Shown piece by piece: positions 23,034-34,219 of a stretch of DNA of 64,000 bases (positions within the stretch are counted from its first letter, which is position 1; each line of letters opens with the position of its first letter). The stretch spans positions 27,952,347 to 28,016,346 of the forward strand of contig OZ024798.1 of NCBI GenBank assembly GCA_964017045.1, read 5' to 3'. The notes beneath the pieces are model-generated. The model was not told where the DNA came from and made no database searches. It worked only from the letters and a program-made list of their open reading frames with translations. A program made the position numbers and the translations under genes. The DNA is from Omphiscola glabra. Its lineage: Eukaryota > Mollusca > Gastropoda > Lymnaeidae.

Positions 23034-24150
23034 ACCCATGTGTTTGATCAGAACCCATGTGTTTGTTCAGAACCTATGTGTTTGTTCAGAACCCATGTGT
23101 TTGATCAGAACCCATGTGTTTGATCAGAACCCATGTGTTTGTTCAGAACCCATGTGTTTGATCAGAACCCATGTGTTTGTTCAGAACCCATGTGTTTGTT
23201 CAGAACCCATGTGTTTGATCAGAACCCATGTGTTTGTTCAGAACCTATGTGTTTGTTCAGAACCCATGTGTTTGATCAGAACCCATGTGTTTGATCAGAA
23301 CCCATGTGTTTGTTCAGAACCCATGTGTTTGATCAGAACCCATGTGTTTGTTCAGAACCCATGTGTTTGTTCAGAACCCATGTGTTTGATCAGAACCCAT
23401 GTGTTTGATCAGAACCCATGTGTTTGATCAGAACCCATGTGTTTGTTCAGAACCCATGTGTTTGATCAGAACCCATGTGTTTGTTCAGAACCCATGTGTT
23501 TGATCAGAACCCATGTGTTTGTTCAGAACCCATGTGTTTGTTCAGAACCCATGTGTTTGTTCAGAACCCATGTGTTTGTTCAGAACCTATGTGTTTGATC
23601 AGAACCCATGTGTTTGATCAGAACCCATGTGTTTGTTCAGAACCCATGTGTTTGTTCAGAACCCATGTGTTTGTTCAGAACCCATGTGTTTGTTCAGAAC
23701 CCATGTGTTTGTTCAGAACCTATGTCTTTTTTCAGAACCCATGTGTTTGTTCAGAACCCATGTGTTTGTTCAGAACCCATGTGTGTGATCAGAACCCATG
23801 TGTTTGTTCAGAACCCATGTGTTTGATCAGAACCCATGTGTTTGTTCAGAACCCATGTGTTTGTTCAGAACCCATGTGTTTGATCAGAACCCATGTGTTT
23901 GTTCAGAACCTATGTGTTTGTTCAGAACCTATGTGTTTGTTCAGAACCTATGTCTTTGTTCAGAACCCATGTGTTTGTTCAGAACCTATGTCTTTGTTCA
24001 GAACCCATGTGTTTGTTCAGAACCCATGTGTTTGTTCAGAACCCATGTGTTTGATCAGAACCCATGTGTTTGATCAGAACCCATGTGTTTGTTCAGAACC
24101 TATGTGTTTGTTCAGAACCTATGTGTTTGTTCAGAACCCATGTGTTTGTT
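23034..24150. repeat. 1.1-kb array of a 19-bp unit
   Basis: About 59 copies of ACCCATGTGTTTGTTCAGA. Two alternating versions differ by GATCAGA versus GTTCAGA, and a third has CCTATG. The order of versions over the first 250 bp (about 23040-23290) is largely repeated afterwards, so the array grew by multi-unit duplications. Open frames appear only in stretches because 19 is not divisible by three. Confidence 0.96.
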
Positions 24151-24284
24151 TTCCTGTTTGTTAGAGCATTAAAATTTAATTTTTTAGTTTTACAAATCAA
24201 TACACCCATTAATGAATGTCGTTTCAATATCAGAAGATCGAAATTAATCATTTAGTGATTGTTAATATTTTACCTTTTTTTCTT

Positions 24285-24580
24285 GCACCAACAAACCGAC
24301 AATTCGGGAGCCAATTAGCATAATTACATCCAACCTTATCAAGCCCTCTCACGCACGTCATCAATCTGCGCATTTATTTAACCCCGTTATCTTTAAAGTA
24401 AAGCTCATCTCCAGTCGACCAAATCACGATAAAACAATCCACGTGCCGTTACATTTATTTAAGCCTGCACCAATTGGTACCCGGGTACGAATAGTCACAG
24501 CATTTATGTAATGCAAACACCGCTAAAACATCAGCCACGCCCACTTCACCACTACTTTAAAATAAAACATTTAATGTGCA
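24285..24580. promoter_or_regulatory. candidate intronic enhancer
   Basis: Unique DNA packed with sites of developmental transcription-factor type: CCAATTAGCATAATTAC (two TAAT cores) at about 24311, TTATCTTTAAAG at about 24390, CACGTG at about 24440, repeated TTTATTTAA, and ATGTAATGCAAAC at about 24505. It has no ORF and no repeats. The assignment rests on motif density alone. Confidence 0.3.
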
Positions 24581-25217
24581 AAGAACACGTGGCCGCCTGA
24601 TAACTTTTCTTCCAATACATCACAAAATCGTTTTGTTGGGGCTGGGTGTGTACGTGTGTATATCAATAACAGTGGGAACTTACAACAACACACGAGCAAA
24701 AAAAACTATACAACATATTATAAACCAAAGTTGCTCCAATGAAAGTGGGATGCACGCTGATAGCCTTCCTTGCACTAGTTAAAGGAATGTTGCGCTATTT
24801 GAAAGACAATACTCGATGGACCGCATTCAAGTTGATTGCTGGTGAAGGCGCTAAGCCGAAACGTCCAAATCTTTTGTCATGTCTATCAATTGAAGCTTGG
24901 CTTAAACCCTGTTCTTAAATTTCATTTTTTAAAAATCCTTTATCTATAATCTATTTCTTTTATATGCGAAAATGTTCTACATAATATATACACCATGTAT
25001 ATAAAATATATATATATATTAAATGAGACAGTGTGTACACGGCTTACCTTCCTCGGATATGCCACTTAAAAAATATTTAACGAAATTGACATGTTATTCT
25101 AAAACGACAGGAGACCAGGGACAACTCGCACGCCATTGAACATGTCCTCAATACATAACAGTACAAAACTGTTTGCCAAATATCACCGACTCTTGGCCTC
25201 GTGCGACAGCGACAACA
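24581..25217. other. unique intronic DNA, short dispersed motif
   Basis: At about 24835-24870 it carries GGTGAAGGCGCTAAGCCGAA followed by ACGTCC, a relative of the dispersed family at 17538 and 36961. An AT-dinucleotide tract lies at about 25003-25018. Confidence 0.4.
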
Positions 25218-25323
25218 GTCGACATCATCTTGATTGGTATCTAGGTCGACATCATCTTGATTGGTATTTAGGTCGACAACATCTTCATTGGTATCTAGGT
25301 CGACATCATCTTCATTGGTATCG
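25218..25323. repeat. 27-bp minisatellite, four copies
   Basis: Four units of GTCGACATCATCTTGATTGG plus TATCTAG, with GATT/CATT and CATC/AACATC variants. Confidence 0.92.
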
Positions 25324-26371
25324 AGTGGAGCAAAAAACATAGCGTATTTCAAGAACCCTTGTAACACTTCCCAGCCTCCCCCTCCCCCAATTCCCCACCG
25401 CGCCGCACAAAACATTGACTTTCAGTGCAGTTCATTTTTTGTCCATCCCAAGCTAACGTTTGTGACTGGCGCCAACACACCGTCTTCTAAATCTCATTAT
25501 CGGAGATCTGCTAAACTCATCAAGTCATCCAGTCTTGACTTAGGTGCCTCAACGCCCCCGCGCACCCTCCCCCCCCCCTTTTCACCACCGTCCCGCCCCG
25601 TTCCGCTCAAACACACGAATCGGTGGACGTCTGCCTCGCTCTCGCCTCGTAGCGGATCTCATAGGAGTGCTTCCATAAAGTTTACCCTTAAATGAAAGTG
25701 TTTAGCTCGAATTGTCCCAAGTGAGAACAATGCGGCCAAAGTGGGGTTAAAAGATGAATGGCCAAAAGAAAACTTAAAGGCTATAACAGGGGCTCTTACC
25801 TACTGAGATGTGATGAGTGGCACAACTATAGGATGAGTCAGAGGACTGGGTATAGGCATATACAATACATTGGTGATCATTATTCACATAGTTTTATTAC
25901 CACGTGTGTGTGTGTGTGTGTTTCTTTCTTTTTTTTTTTACTGTGTGGTTGTTCTGTAAACCATTTTAATTAAGAGCCGCCTCTATTTTCCTTGGAGTCT
26001 AAATTTATTTTCTACTAGCAAATATATCCGGCGTAGCTCGGGTTTGCATTCGGAGCAATCTTCTAAAACGTTATCAGCATACGCGTAAATGTACGGCCTT
26101 CTCAAAAGGGGGACAATTTAGCTAGCTCTAAGAAAAAAAAAGGCCTATGGTCAGTTAAATTGTGAATATTATGAGTTTAAAACCTACCGATTTTTCAATA
26201 TAGATATTCAAGTGCATGTGTACCACGTTTGGTCTAGATCTATTTATGCATTGTAATTTTATGTATACATCTAATTTAAGAGGAAAAAAAAAGAACATTT
26301 GGGCACCCAAATCTAAACGGGATAATTGTATTTATTTATTTATTTATTTATTTTGTTTACATCAAATCATG
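25324..26371. other. unique intronic DNA with dispersed-element relic
   Basis: The part at 25430-25690 is balanced unique DNA with no supported exon. A (GT)n tract is at 25905-25920. At about 26013-26055, CTACTAGCAAATATATCCGG and the following GTAGCTCGGGTTTGC resemble the end of a decayed interspersed element, though I cannot classify it. A (TTTA)n tract is at 26329-26352. Confidence 0.35.
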
Positions 26372-26672
26372 CGTATCCGGATATTTGATCGAAAGAAATT
26401 TCGTCGACAGAAAATTGATCGACGGAAATTTGATCGAACGGAAATTTGGTCGAATCTTTTTTTTAGTTTACACGTTAAAATTTTGCGTCAAATTTCTTTT
26501 TGAACGCATTATTTTGTTTTACTACATAGTAAAGTGCGTTCAAAGAGAAATTTGACGAACATTTTAACATGAGAACTGAAAAAAAAGATTCGACAAAATT
26601 TCCGTTCGATCAAATTCCCGTCGATCAATTTTCTTTCGATGAAATTTTCTTTCGATCAAATTTCCGGTAACC
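26372..26672. mobile_element. fold-back MITE, complete copy with 9-bp duplication
   Basis: A 301-bp element with long inverted arms. It starts CGTATCCGGATATTTGATCG and ends CAAATTTCCGGTAACC, which read as each other's reverse complement with few mismatches. The middle is also palindromic (TTTGAACGCATTATTTTG versus TAAAGTGCGTTCAAAG). A perfect 9-bp direct repeat CAAATCATG flanks it (26363-26371 and 26673-26681). Two relatives lie at 51016 and 59455. It has no coding capacity. A 9-bp duplication with long terminal inverted repeats would fit a Mutator-like or fold-back origin, which is inference. Confidence 0.85.
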
Positions 26673-26681
26673 CAAATCATG

Positions 26682-27370
26682 ATATGATAAAAAGTTTTAG
26701 AATGCTTTAATTAACACAAACGTTATATAAAAAAAAACAAAAAAACAAAACAGCTTCAAATTAGTATTCTTACAAAAAATCCGATTCTGTTTTATGGAGA
26801 GAAACCAATCAAGCGTCAGCCAAAATAATATAATGAGAAGATTTGTTTGTTCCCAATTGGTCAAAAAAAGTTAACCTGCAATACGCCCATTTCTCAGTCC
26901 ATTGCTTCTTCTATTATACCAAACCAAATCTGGAAATAAAAAGAGATCAAATCAGATAATATGTTGCCACAATATGTACTCGCCTTTCTAAAACAAAGTC
27001 AGTTTGTTTATTTAGAGTAGAGAACGAATTCTTAAAAGAATAAAATCTTGCGGAAAAAAAAATTTTTTTTTAGAGACTTTCTCTTCACTCACATTTGCAT
27101 CTTGTCTGTGACGCGTAATTTCCATCTACTGCATCCTAATCTATTCCCAGTCGTCTTGATTAAGTCTTGCCATTGGATCAAAGAGGCAAGGACGAGAGAG
27201 TGAGGCTGGCGAACTGAGCAACTGCTCAAGTAAAAAATTGTCTTTGTCATCTTCGCGTGTATAGGACGAACAACTACAATTTTTGGGGGGGACATACGTG
27301 ACATTTTAAGACCTTCTTGTGCAGTGTTCATCTAGTGATTCGCTGGCAACAATACTTTGTTAGACGGAGG
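26682..27370. other. unique intronic DNA
   Basis: AT-rich. The minus-strand ORF at 27089-27331 has no recognisable motif or splice frame. No gene-like signal. Confidence 0.35.
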
Positions 27371-27374
27371 TAGT

Positions 27375-27460
27375 GGACGCCGTGGCTCAAATGATCGTGG
27401 TTAACGACGTCTGCTTCGTTAAGTGAACGGTGGGTGGGGAGCTCAGATAGTCTTCTTAGT
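27375..27460 (+). mobile_element. possible tRNA-derived SINE head
   Basis: ACGCCGTGGCTCAAATGATC followed by GTGGTTAACGACGTCTGC resembles the A-box region of tRNA-derived SINEs in animals (GTGGCTCA...GGTTA). A convincing B box and a 3' tail are not visible. Weak call. Confidence 0.22.
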
Positions 27461-27904
27461 TATATACCTAAGTAGAGAGTTAAGTCACTTTAATCGGGAT
27501 TTTGTGAGGATCCGATATTTAAAAAAAGTAAATAAATCTACTTTTAATCTTACAAGATTACATTTGTAATTATAAAAAGTAGAAAATATATATTGTTTTA
27601 ATTTCTAAAAAAAAAACAACAAACACATTGTGCAAAAAAAGTATGTGCGGAAAATGTTTCAAAACTCATAAACAATAAAACATATTTAAGCTGTCTACAT
27701 TCAATTCGAATCATTTGGCTTCATACGTTGCTATCTACACTTGTGCACAGTCATTCTGTATGTTATGTATTTTAAGAATTTTTTTTTGTATTCATCTTTT
27801 TATGGCGCTTTAACGTCTCTTTGATAGACTTAGACTTTGTTTGTTTTTTGGTGTTTTTTTTTGGTCTTTTCAAAACATTTTTTTTTATTGCTGTGAACGA
27901 CTTG
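27461..27904. other. AT-rich intronic DNA
   Basis: Homopolymer-rich A/T sequence with nothing recognisable. Confidence 0.4.
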
Positions 27905-27919
27905 AGGCGACTCTGCCAG

Positions 27920-28023
27920 TTGTTTTGACACTGCTGTCACCTGGAATTACTGTTCCAGATATTTTGACAGGGCTGTCCCTTGGAATAACTCTTCCAGACG
28001 TTTTGGCAGTAGTGTCCCTTTCT
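27920..28023. repeat. 39-bp degenerate tandem repeat
   Basis: About 2.6 diverged copies of a 39-bp unit that starts TTTTGACA, followed by GCTGTC, TGGAAT and TTCCAGA. The + strand ORF at 27841-28065 covers it and is not convincing as a gene. Confidence 0.7.
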
Positions 28024-29258
28024 TATCGTCGACGCTGTTGTCAGACTGCCGTAATCCAGACGTGAGCCGATCTTCAAACAAACCGAAACGAAATAGTGTT
28101 GACATCATATCACTATTAGGCGTTGTCACGACCACGTGGCGTACAGATGATCACGTGGCCGTGACAATTAAGCTATGGAATACATAAAAAATAACGTGGA
28201 AGAAATTCACAATAAAGCGTGCAACGTGTTTCCTGCTTTTGCAATTTAGAAATATCTTGTGTATATAAGAGCCCATTAAATCAGTGTGCCGAAAACGCAA
28301 ATTTTTTCTGTCAAAAAAACACATCATATTTAAACAAATATAGTTTTTATGAGAAAAAATAATAAGCAAAACAAACCATTTTTTAAAATACATTTGATTT
28401 AAAATATAAACTAATTTAGAAAATAGTGTATAAAAATGAAGTTCAATTCGAATTAGTAAATTCTTCTCTTTTGCATATTGTCCGGTGAACAAATTAAACT
28501 CCCACCGTCGGCTCTCGCAGTATCGTGGACAAGGGAAACAACCACATTATGCCATGTTCATACAAACGAGTAACTGAACCTTCTTGGTAGCAGAAGTCTG
28601 TGCACGTGCTGTGACCAACTGAGCCAACACGCGAGACTGGTCAAGGGGAGGTAAACACGGGCGGAAACCTGAGCAAACGTACGGCTTCGGACCGGGATAA
28701 AGGTTGCGGTCCGGAAATGACACGAGAATGTTTGCGGAAACCAATATAGCGAAATAGCAGGGGATTCTGGGGGTAAATCAAGTTCCGTGAAAGGAATGAG
28801 TGGGGTGGAGTCCTGGGTAAAAAATGAGGGACGTTCCCACCCGTTCCTGCTGGACTCGACCGCTGCTTACTGCACATAACATTAACGTACGAACAATTTA
28901 AGTGTATGGAACATCAATACACAGAGCATAGATGCAAGAAACATCAATTTGTAAAAAAGTCAATATGTTTTTAAACTAATTATGAGCAGATTGTATAAAA
29001 GATTCAGTTTGTTTCTAGCAAGATTGAGTTACTGCCTTTTCAGAATGCGTAAACGGAAATAAAAAACATTTTTTAAGGAAAACATGATTTAAAAATCGCA
29101 TATTTTTTTTTTAAAGTCTGGACAACAAGCCCGGATGTTTATTCACCATCTCAAAGACAATCCCTACTATTTTTTTTTATAAGTGGTACAGTAGTTAATT
29201 AATGTCTTCAGCTTCCAACATTGTCTTACCCCTAGACACGGACCTTGATGTTGGCGCC
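28024..29258. other. unique intronic DNA
   Basis: Mostly AT-rich with small overlapping antisense ORFs (28151-28492, 28547-28744, 28641-28877) that lack splice frames and domains. CACGTGG words at 28133 and 28151 form a small pair. Confidence 0.35.
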
Positions 29259-29303
29259 TAATGAGCTCACCCGGAAGCTAATGAGCTCACCCGGAAGCTA
29301 ATG
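29259..29303. repeat. 20-bp short tandem repeat
   Basis: Two full and one partial copies of TAATGAGCTCACCCGGAAGC. Confidence 0.85.
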
Positions 29304-29926
29304 TGCTCAAAAATACTAAGACATTTCGCATTTATAATCTCTAAATGTCTTTGTCTGGTCGATCTATGTATTTAAAAAAAAGTATAGAGAGTAATATTTG
29401 TCTTTTGTCGAGTTTGCAAATAGAAACATGACCCGAAACATGTAAAAAAATCCCCCACACATTTTTTCCACCTTAATGATGACATTCACTTCCTTTAACA
29501 AAAACATAATTTTTTCTTTTAAATGTTTGTGAATTTAAATTTTCCACTGTAAAAAAAATGTTAATTACGCCCAATTTAAAATTTTAAAAGCAGATGGCTT
29601 CTTTGTTCATTGTTTTCGCTGCTTCTCAAACAGTTAATTCAGGGCGTATTATCTATGTGAGACCATTTATTAACTATTGATGACCACTTTATCTTCAAAT
29701 TAAATATTCACCTTGTATGTCGCTCCCAATGTTCATGTATTAAGTGAATCCCGTTTACAAGTGTTATGTTGGTCACGTGACCACTTTCTAATCCCCATTC
29801 CGTGACTTGATATACACTCCACAGATTTGAACAGTTTAATTTTCCAAGTTTTTTGTATACATTTTTTTTACAACACAAAAAAAACAAACAAAAAAACTGA
29901 CTATAGTTGTCTTTTTCTTCCTCCAG
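29304..29926. other. AT-rich 3' part of the intron
   Basis: AT-rich single-copy DNA ending in the pyrimidine tract and CTCCAG acceptor at 29910-29926. Confidence 0.4.
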
Positions 29927-30054
29927 GTTATGAACCCGCCAACAACAACGGTACCTCCAGCCTGAACTGCCTGTCACTCATCGTGGAGAGTATATCACCC
30001 AACAAAACTCCGGCTGTTCTCACCAGTATGACTTCATCAGATCGCCCGTTGTGA
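29927..30054 (+). CDS. terminal coding exon of unrecognised gene
   Basis: Acceptor TCTTTTTCTTCCTCCAG ends at 29926. The exon opens with GT, completing the Gly codon begun by G at 20091, then runs 41 codons to TGA at 30052-30054. The peptide starts YEPANNNGTSSLNCLSLIVE and ends SMTSSDRPL. It is Ser/Thr/Asn-rich with a short hydrophobic patch (LNCLSLIV). It has no transmembrane helix and no domain I recognise. Phase agreement, a strong donor, a strong acceptor and a downstream AATAAA together make this the best-supported gene end in the window. It could be the low-complexity tail of a regulatory protein, but that is a guess. Joined with 20013-20091 it gives the last 68 residues. Confidence 0.65.
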
Positions 30055-30230
30055 CCTCGATGCACCTACCAAGAGGACGCAGACGATGGCCTTCAACCTT
30101 GCCACACACGAAGATTGCATCACAACGAATTAACTCTGGGGTGAAATCTCTACGTCACCAAACTTCTGCACAAATTTCACGACGCAGACACCATGTATAT
30201 GTAATAAACATACAAAGACTGCATCTCGTT
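30055..30230 (+). other. probable 3' UTR with AATAAA
   Basis: The sequence after the TGA at 30052 holds AATAAA at 30203-30208. A poly(A) site 10-25 bp later would be normal. The end is inferred. Confidence 0.45.
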
Positions 30231-30438
30231 ACAGACTCACATGAACACGAAAGAAATAATTCATTTTTTGGAATTTCACGATTTTTGCAAATACGCTTCT
30301 GATTGTCGACCTAAAGGATGCCAAAAAGTGAAGGCAGTTCTTTATGACTTTCACCATTACAAGGAGGAGATCACATCCAGTATCACGAGACAAACCCTCA
30401 CTTGGAACCCCCCAGGGCAAGAAAAAAAGAGTTTGACC

Positions 30439-30585
30439 CAAAAATGACTTGGAGAGTGGGCACAACTGGGGACAGCTAGAGAGACTGGCCCAAGACCGGG
30501 ATGCCTAGAGAGCCTCTGTTTGTGGCCTATGTCCCAGACAGGACGATAGGCGATGATAATGACGATGATGATGATACGGAGGAGA
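30439..30585 (+). mobile_element. 5'-truncated LINE, ORF2 C-terminal end (broken)
   Basis: One frame reads NWGQLERLAQDRDA, then a stop where family members usually have Trp (TGG to TAG at about 30506), then RASVCGLCPRQDDRR and TGA. This AQDRxxWR...LCP pattern is typical of the C-terminus of non-LTR retrotransposon ORF2. It is followed by a GATGATGATGAT tail (30543-30577). It is a different family from the copy at 19692 and is degraded. Confidence 0.7.
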
Positions 30586-31160
30586 TCAGCCTCTCATTGA
30601 CACAAAGCCAAGTCTTCCATTTCCTGAGATCCGATTCTTACATTTACTAGGTGCTGAACCTTCCTTTTTTACTGACATTTAAACTTTACTTTTACTAAAA
30701 GGGTATTGAATGAGAGCCTTAGCGGTAAGAAGTACACATAAATAAAGCCTAATTTTATTCTTATGGGCAATAGCCATGTTGAAGAACATCGTCAAAAAGT
30801 ATCGTCATTTTGGCGTACAAATTCATGGTGACCATTTAAAAAACAAAACTTTCGTTTAAAAAGTGCCTTTGACCACAATTGATGGGATTATGATCACTTT
30901 TACAACGCTTGATGCATTTGTTCATTTAGAGGACTCGGCTTGTTTCAAATATTTTACACCGATGGATTTTACAACCAGTTTGGAAATAGATGTCCGCATT
31001 TTCGTACCGTGCCTTTGAGTCAAAATCAACAAGTTTGATCAAAGGTGCTATTTATCATGGGCCTCGGAGTTCTTTATAAAGTATTATTAGATACACCACA
31101 TCGTTTTCTCCTGGACTTGTATTCTGCCCCAGACGAGCTTTTCAACTCAAGATAACCATT
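30586..31160. other. unique spacer
   Basis: AT-rich, single-copy, with no ORF of note. Confidence 0.4.
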
Positions 31161-31222
31161 GCAGGTCAACATACAGCCACCATTGCAGGTCAACATACAG
31201 CCAACATTGCAGGTCAACATAA
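31161..31222. repeat. 24-bp short tandem repeat
   Basis: Nearly three copies of CATTGCAGGTCAACATACAG plus CCAC or CCAA. Confidence 0.88.
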
Positions 31223-31785
31223 TATTTTATTATAGTAGTGGCTTTTGAATTGTATAATAAAAAGCATTCTGTTCCACATTTTTTGCCTTGCCTGTAATGG
31301 TCGTTAGTCCATTGATTTGACGTTTAAAACGCAATGTGATTTTAAAACAGAATTTATATTTGTCAAAAATGTAACATGTATTAAAATGTTCATCTATTTC
31401 TAATATCATTATTTTTAGAAAATAAATAAATATTATTTATCTAAAATTATTGCAAACAGTAACCGAAAATATATCTATAAACATTAACGTATCTATTTGA
31501 CCAAACAGTATCATCTCGTCATCACAGAATATCAACATGAACCTAGTTATTTCAGTCGGTTGTGTATATTTTATCATATCTTAGAGACAATAAATTTCAA
31601 TGTTCACCAATTTAAAACAAGAAACGACCCCATAACAGGTTATAGAATGTTTTGTACTTACTGTTTGAGAGCCGTTGTTCGTACTTGTCAATGGATGTTT
31701 ATAAAATAACTTTACTTTTATCTCTTGTGCCTTCAAAGTTTTACAGCATTGACTTGATACCGTCCACTTACAGACGTGAGTCATG
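31223..31785. other. unique AT-rich spacer
   Basis: No supported gene. The ORFs 31497-31709 (+) and 31581-31790 (-) are antisense to each other and featureless. Confidence 0.4.
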
Positions 31786-32610
31786 ACCACTGTGCAGACC
31801 AGACCCGCCGTCCACTATACAGACCAGACACAACGTCCACTATACATACCAGACACACAGTACACTGGAGACCGACCGAATGTGGTTTTCTAAATACGGC
31901 AGAAACCGAAAACAAAACGAACGTTAAAAATGAATTTCGGCTGAAACCAAAACCGAAAACTTAACGAGACCATCGACCGAACCAGAAAAATATAGATATT
32001 TTGGAACTACGTTCTGCTTCTTTCGAAAAATGGAACTATGCCGAAAGTGATACAATGGCAACTTTCAGTGCTGAAAACGAAATTCGGTCGACCTCTACCA
32101 TCCACTATACAGATCAGACCCACCATCCACTCTACAGATCAGAAACACCATCCACTCTACAGATCAGACACACCATCCACTATACAGATCAGACACACCA
32201 TCCACTATACAGATCAGACACACCATCCACTATACAGATCAGACCCACCATCCATTCTACAGATCAGACACACCATCCACTCTACAGATCAGACACACCA
32301 TCCACTCTACAGATCAGACACACCATCCACTCTACAGATCAGACACACCATCCACTCTACAGATCAGACACACCATCCACTATACAGATCAGACACACCA
32401 TCCACTATACAGATCAGACCCACCATCCACTATACAGATCAGACCCACCATCCACTCTACAGATCAGACACACCATCCACTCTACAGATCAGACACACCA
32501 TCCACTATACAGATCAGACACACCATCCACTATACAGATCAGACCCACCATCCACTATACAGATCAGACCCACCATCCACTATACAGATCAGACACCCCC
32601 ACCACTCTGC
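31786..32610. repeat. 25-bp minisatellite split by a MITE
   Basis: Main block 32098-32610 with about 20 copies of ATCAGACACACCATCCACTC plus TACAG (ACTATAC and GACCC variants). A diverged left block lies at 31786-31865 (for example CAGACCCGCCGTCCACTATA). A transposon-like segment separates the two. The left block has accumulated more changes than the right, as expected if it was cut off from homogenisation. Confidence 0.9.
31866..32097. mobile_element. MITE-like insertion inside a minisatellite
   Basis: The left end reads TGGAGACCGACCGAATGTGG. The right end in reverse complement reads TAGAGGTCGACCGAATTTCG, giving about 15 of 20 matching bases. The interior is rich in ACCGAAAAC words. The 8-bp flanks are CAGTACAC (31858-31865) and CCATCCAC (32098-32105), which match at 5 of 8 positions, and both are versions of the same place in the repeat unit. 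The hAT-like assignment is inference. Confidence 0.6.
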
Positions 32611-34219
32611 AAAAATAAATCAGTGTCCTCCATGCAGACCAGACACAGGGTCCTTTAAGCAGGTGTTGATGACCGATCATAACGTTTGATCAATAATTAA
32701 TTTTTTTTTTATTTATTGTTCCTGTTACTCATGTCTACCCAGATTTATGCTCAATATTTACCCGTCCATTTTAACTTGATTAATTTAAAAAAAATAATAA
32801 TAATTTTCATCCTTCGAAATATAGGTACGTTTTCATTCTTCATTTCTTTTTAAAAATTGGCACATGTATATAAAGAACACATCTATCACTCACACAACAT
32901 TAATGTGTTTCTCATAATCGACTTTAAACAAGCAAATGGGGTTAAGATAATGAGATGGCTGAACCTGATATTTTTATTATTACATTGACTGTTTGTGCCT
33001 GCTTATTTTTGTCCCATTCTTAATGAGCATTGCATGATATACAAATCAGAACTACTACACTCTTTGAGATCCACTTAATGTCTTTTACGACAACCATTGT
33101 TCATTTCACGCGTGGTTTCAATTTCATTGTCTACAATCGCATTTTATCGTTATAATTAAATTTTTATTTCAATTTTTAAACTCCGTTTTGATGGCGTGGT
33201 GTTTTTTGGTCAACTTGTTTAGGAAAATAAAAAATTAATTATGGGTTTATCAGAAACGGCAAATTACACAAATGAAAGTAAAGCCTTGAAAAAAAACACC
33301 TCAAAATCTGTATTTTGTAACTATATCATGGCTTTAAAATCAATATATAGAAGATGTTGACATTTATTTTGATATTAAAATTTTGCCATCGTGTATAAAC
33401 ATCTGCCTTTTGGCGTTTTTTTTAAACTGTTAAGTTTTTTTTTATATAGTTTGTGATTTGTATGTGCTTATTGTTTGTGAATTTTTTTTAAAAAAGAAAA
33501 TTATTTCTTCGTTGATTCAAATGCGTGAAAAGTTATGAGGGTAGTGCAGTGGACCTTTTCATTGAATTTTAACTTCTTGGTGCTGTTTTGAATTGTAACA
33601 AGAAAGAGTTGTGCCTTCTTGTGACTTCATATACAGCGGTTAACAATTGTCCACTAAATACTCTGTGTGTAAAATATAACAATGTCAAGATGTCAACTTA
33701 GATATACAGATCAGAGATCAAAGGTCTTCAGCGACATCCTTCATGACACTATAGCCACTCTAAAACTGTGGGTATACTTGGCACCTCACCTCTTAAATTA
33801 AACAGATATATCCGACCAAACTTGCCGTAATCGGTAATGTATTTCTTTGAGTCCCGTGTCCCGAGTTCTTATCTATTAATAAATTCTAATATCATTCTTG
33901 TAAAGAGTAATTACGAATAAAAAACAAATGTTTCAAAACTTGGATTCAGCTGTTTAAAAAAAAAATGTGATGCCAACAATCATTAACTGTCCGACAATCA
34001 ATTATTTGACAATCTTCGATTTCAGTTTATTTAGACTGTTGAACATTTCGTATAAGGTAGTAATGTAGCAATTCTCTGGAAACATTACAGACCTTGAATG
34101 AATCTCTGTAAGAGAAGCCAGGTCGCTTGATGTGTTGTGACAAATTTACTTGTTCATTTACATTAAAAAAATGTTTAATTGTGGATAATGTTCGACAATC
34201 CGAGTTTTCATAATGGGGT
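32611..34219. other. unique AT-rich spacer
   Basis: 1.6 kb of AT-rich single-copy DNA. I see no splice-framed ORF, repeat or known motif. AATAAA-type words are frequent, as expected from composition. Confidence 0.45.

Larger units (their letters stand above)
20092..29926 (+). other. phase-1 intron of about 9.8 kb
   Basis: Donor G|GTGAGT at 20092 and acceptor TTCTTCCTCCAG ending at 29926. The intron contains at least five tandem arrays, a fold-back transposon and one candidate enhancer-like stretch, each listed separately. The extent assumes that the two exons splice directly to each other. Confidence 0.55.

Noticed and set aside
23034..24150. CRISPR-like array of short direct repeats
   Set aside because: The units abut with no unique spacers, there are no cas genes, and the surrounding DNA is eukaryotic. 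The same holds for every other array in the window.
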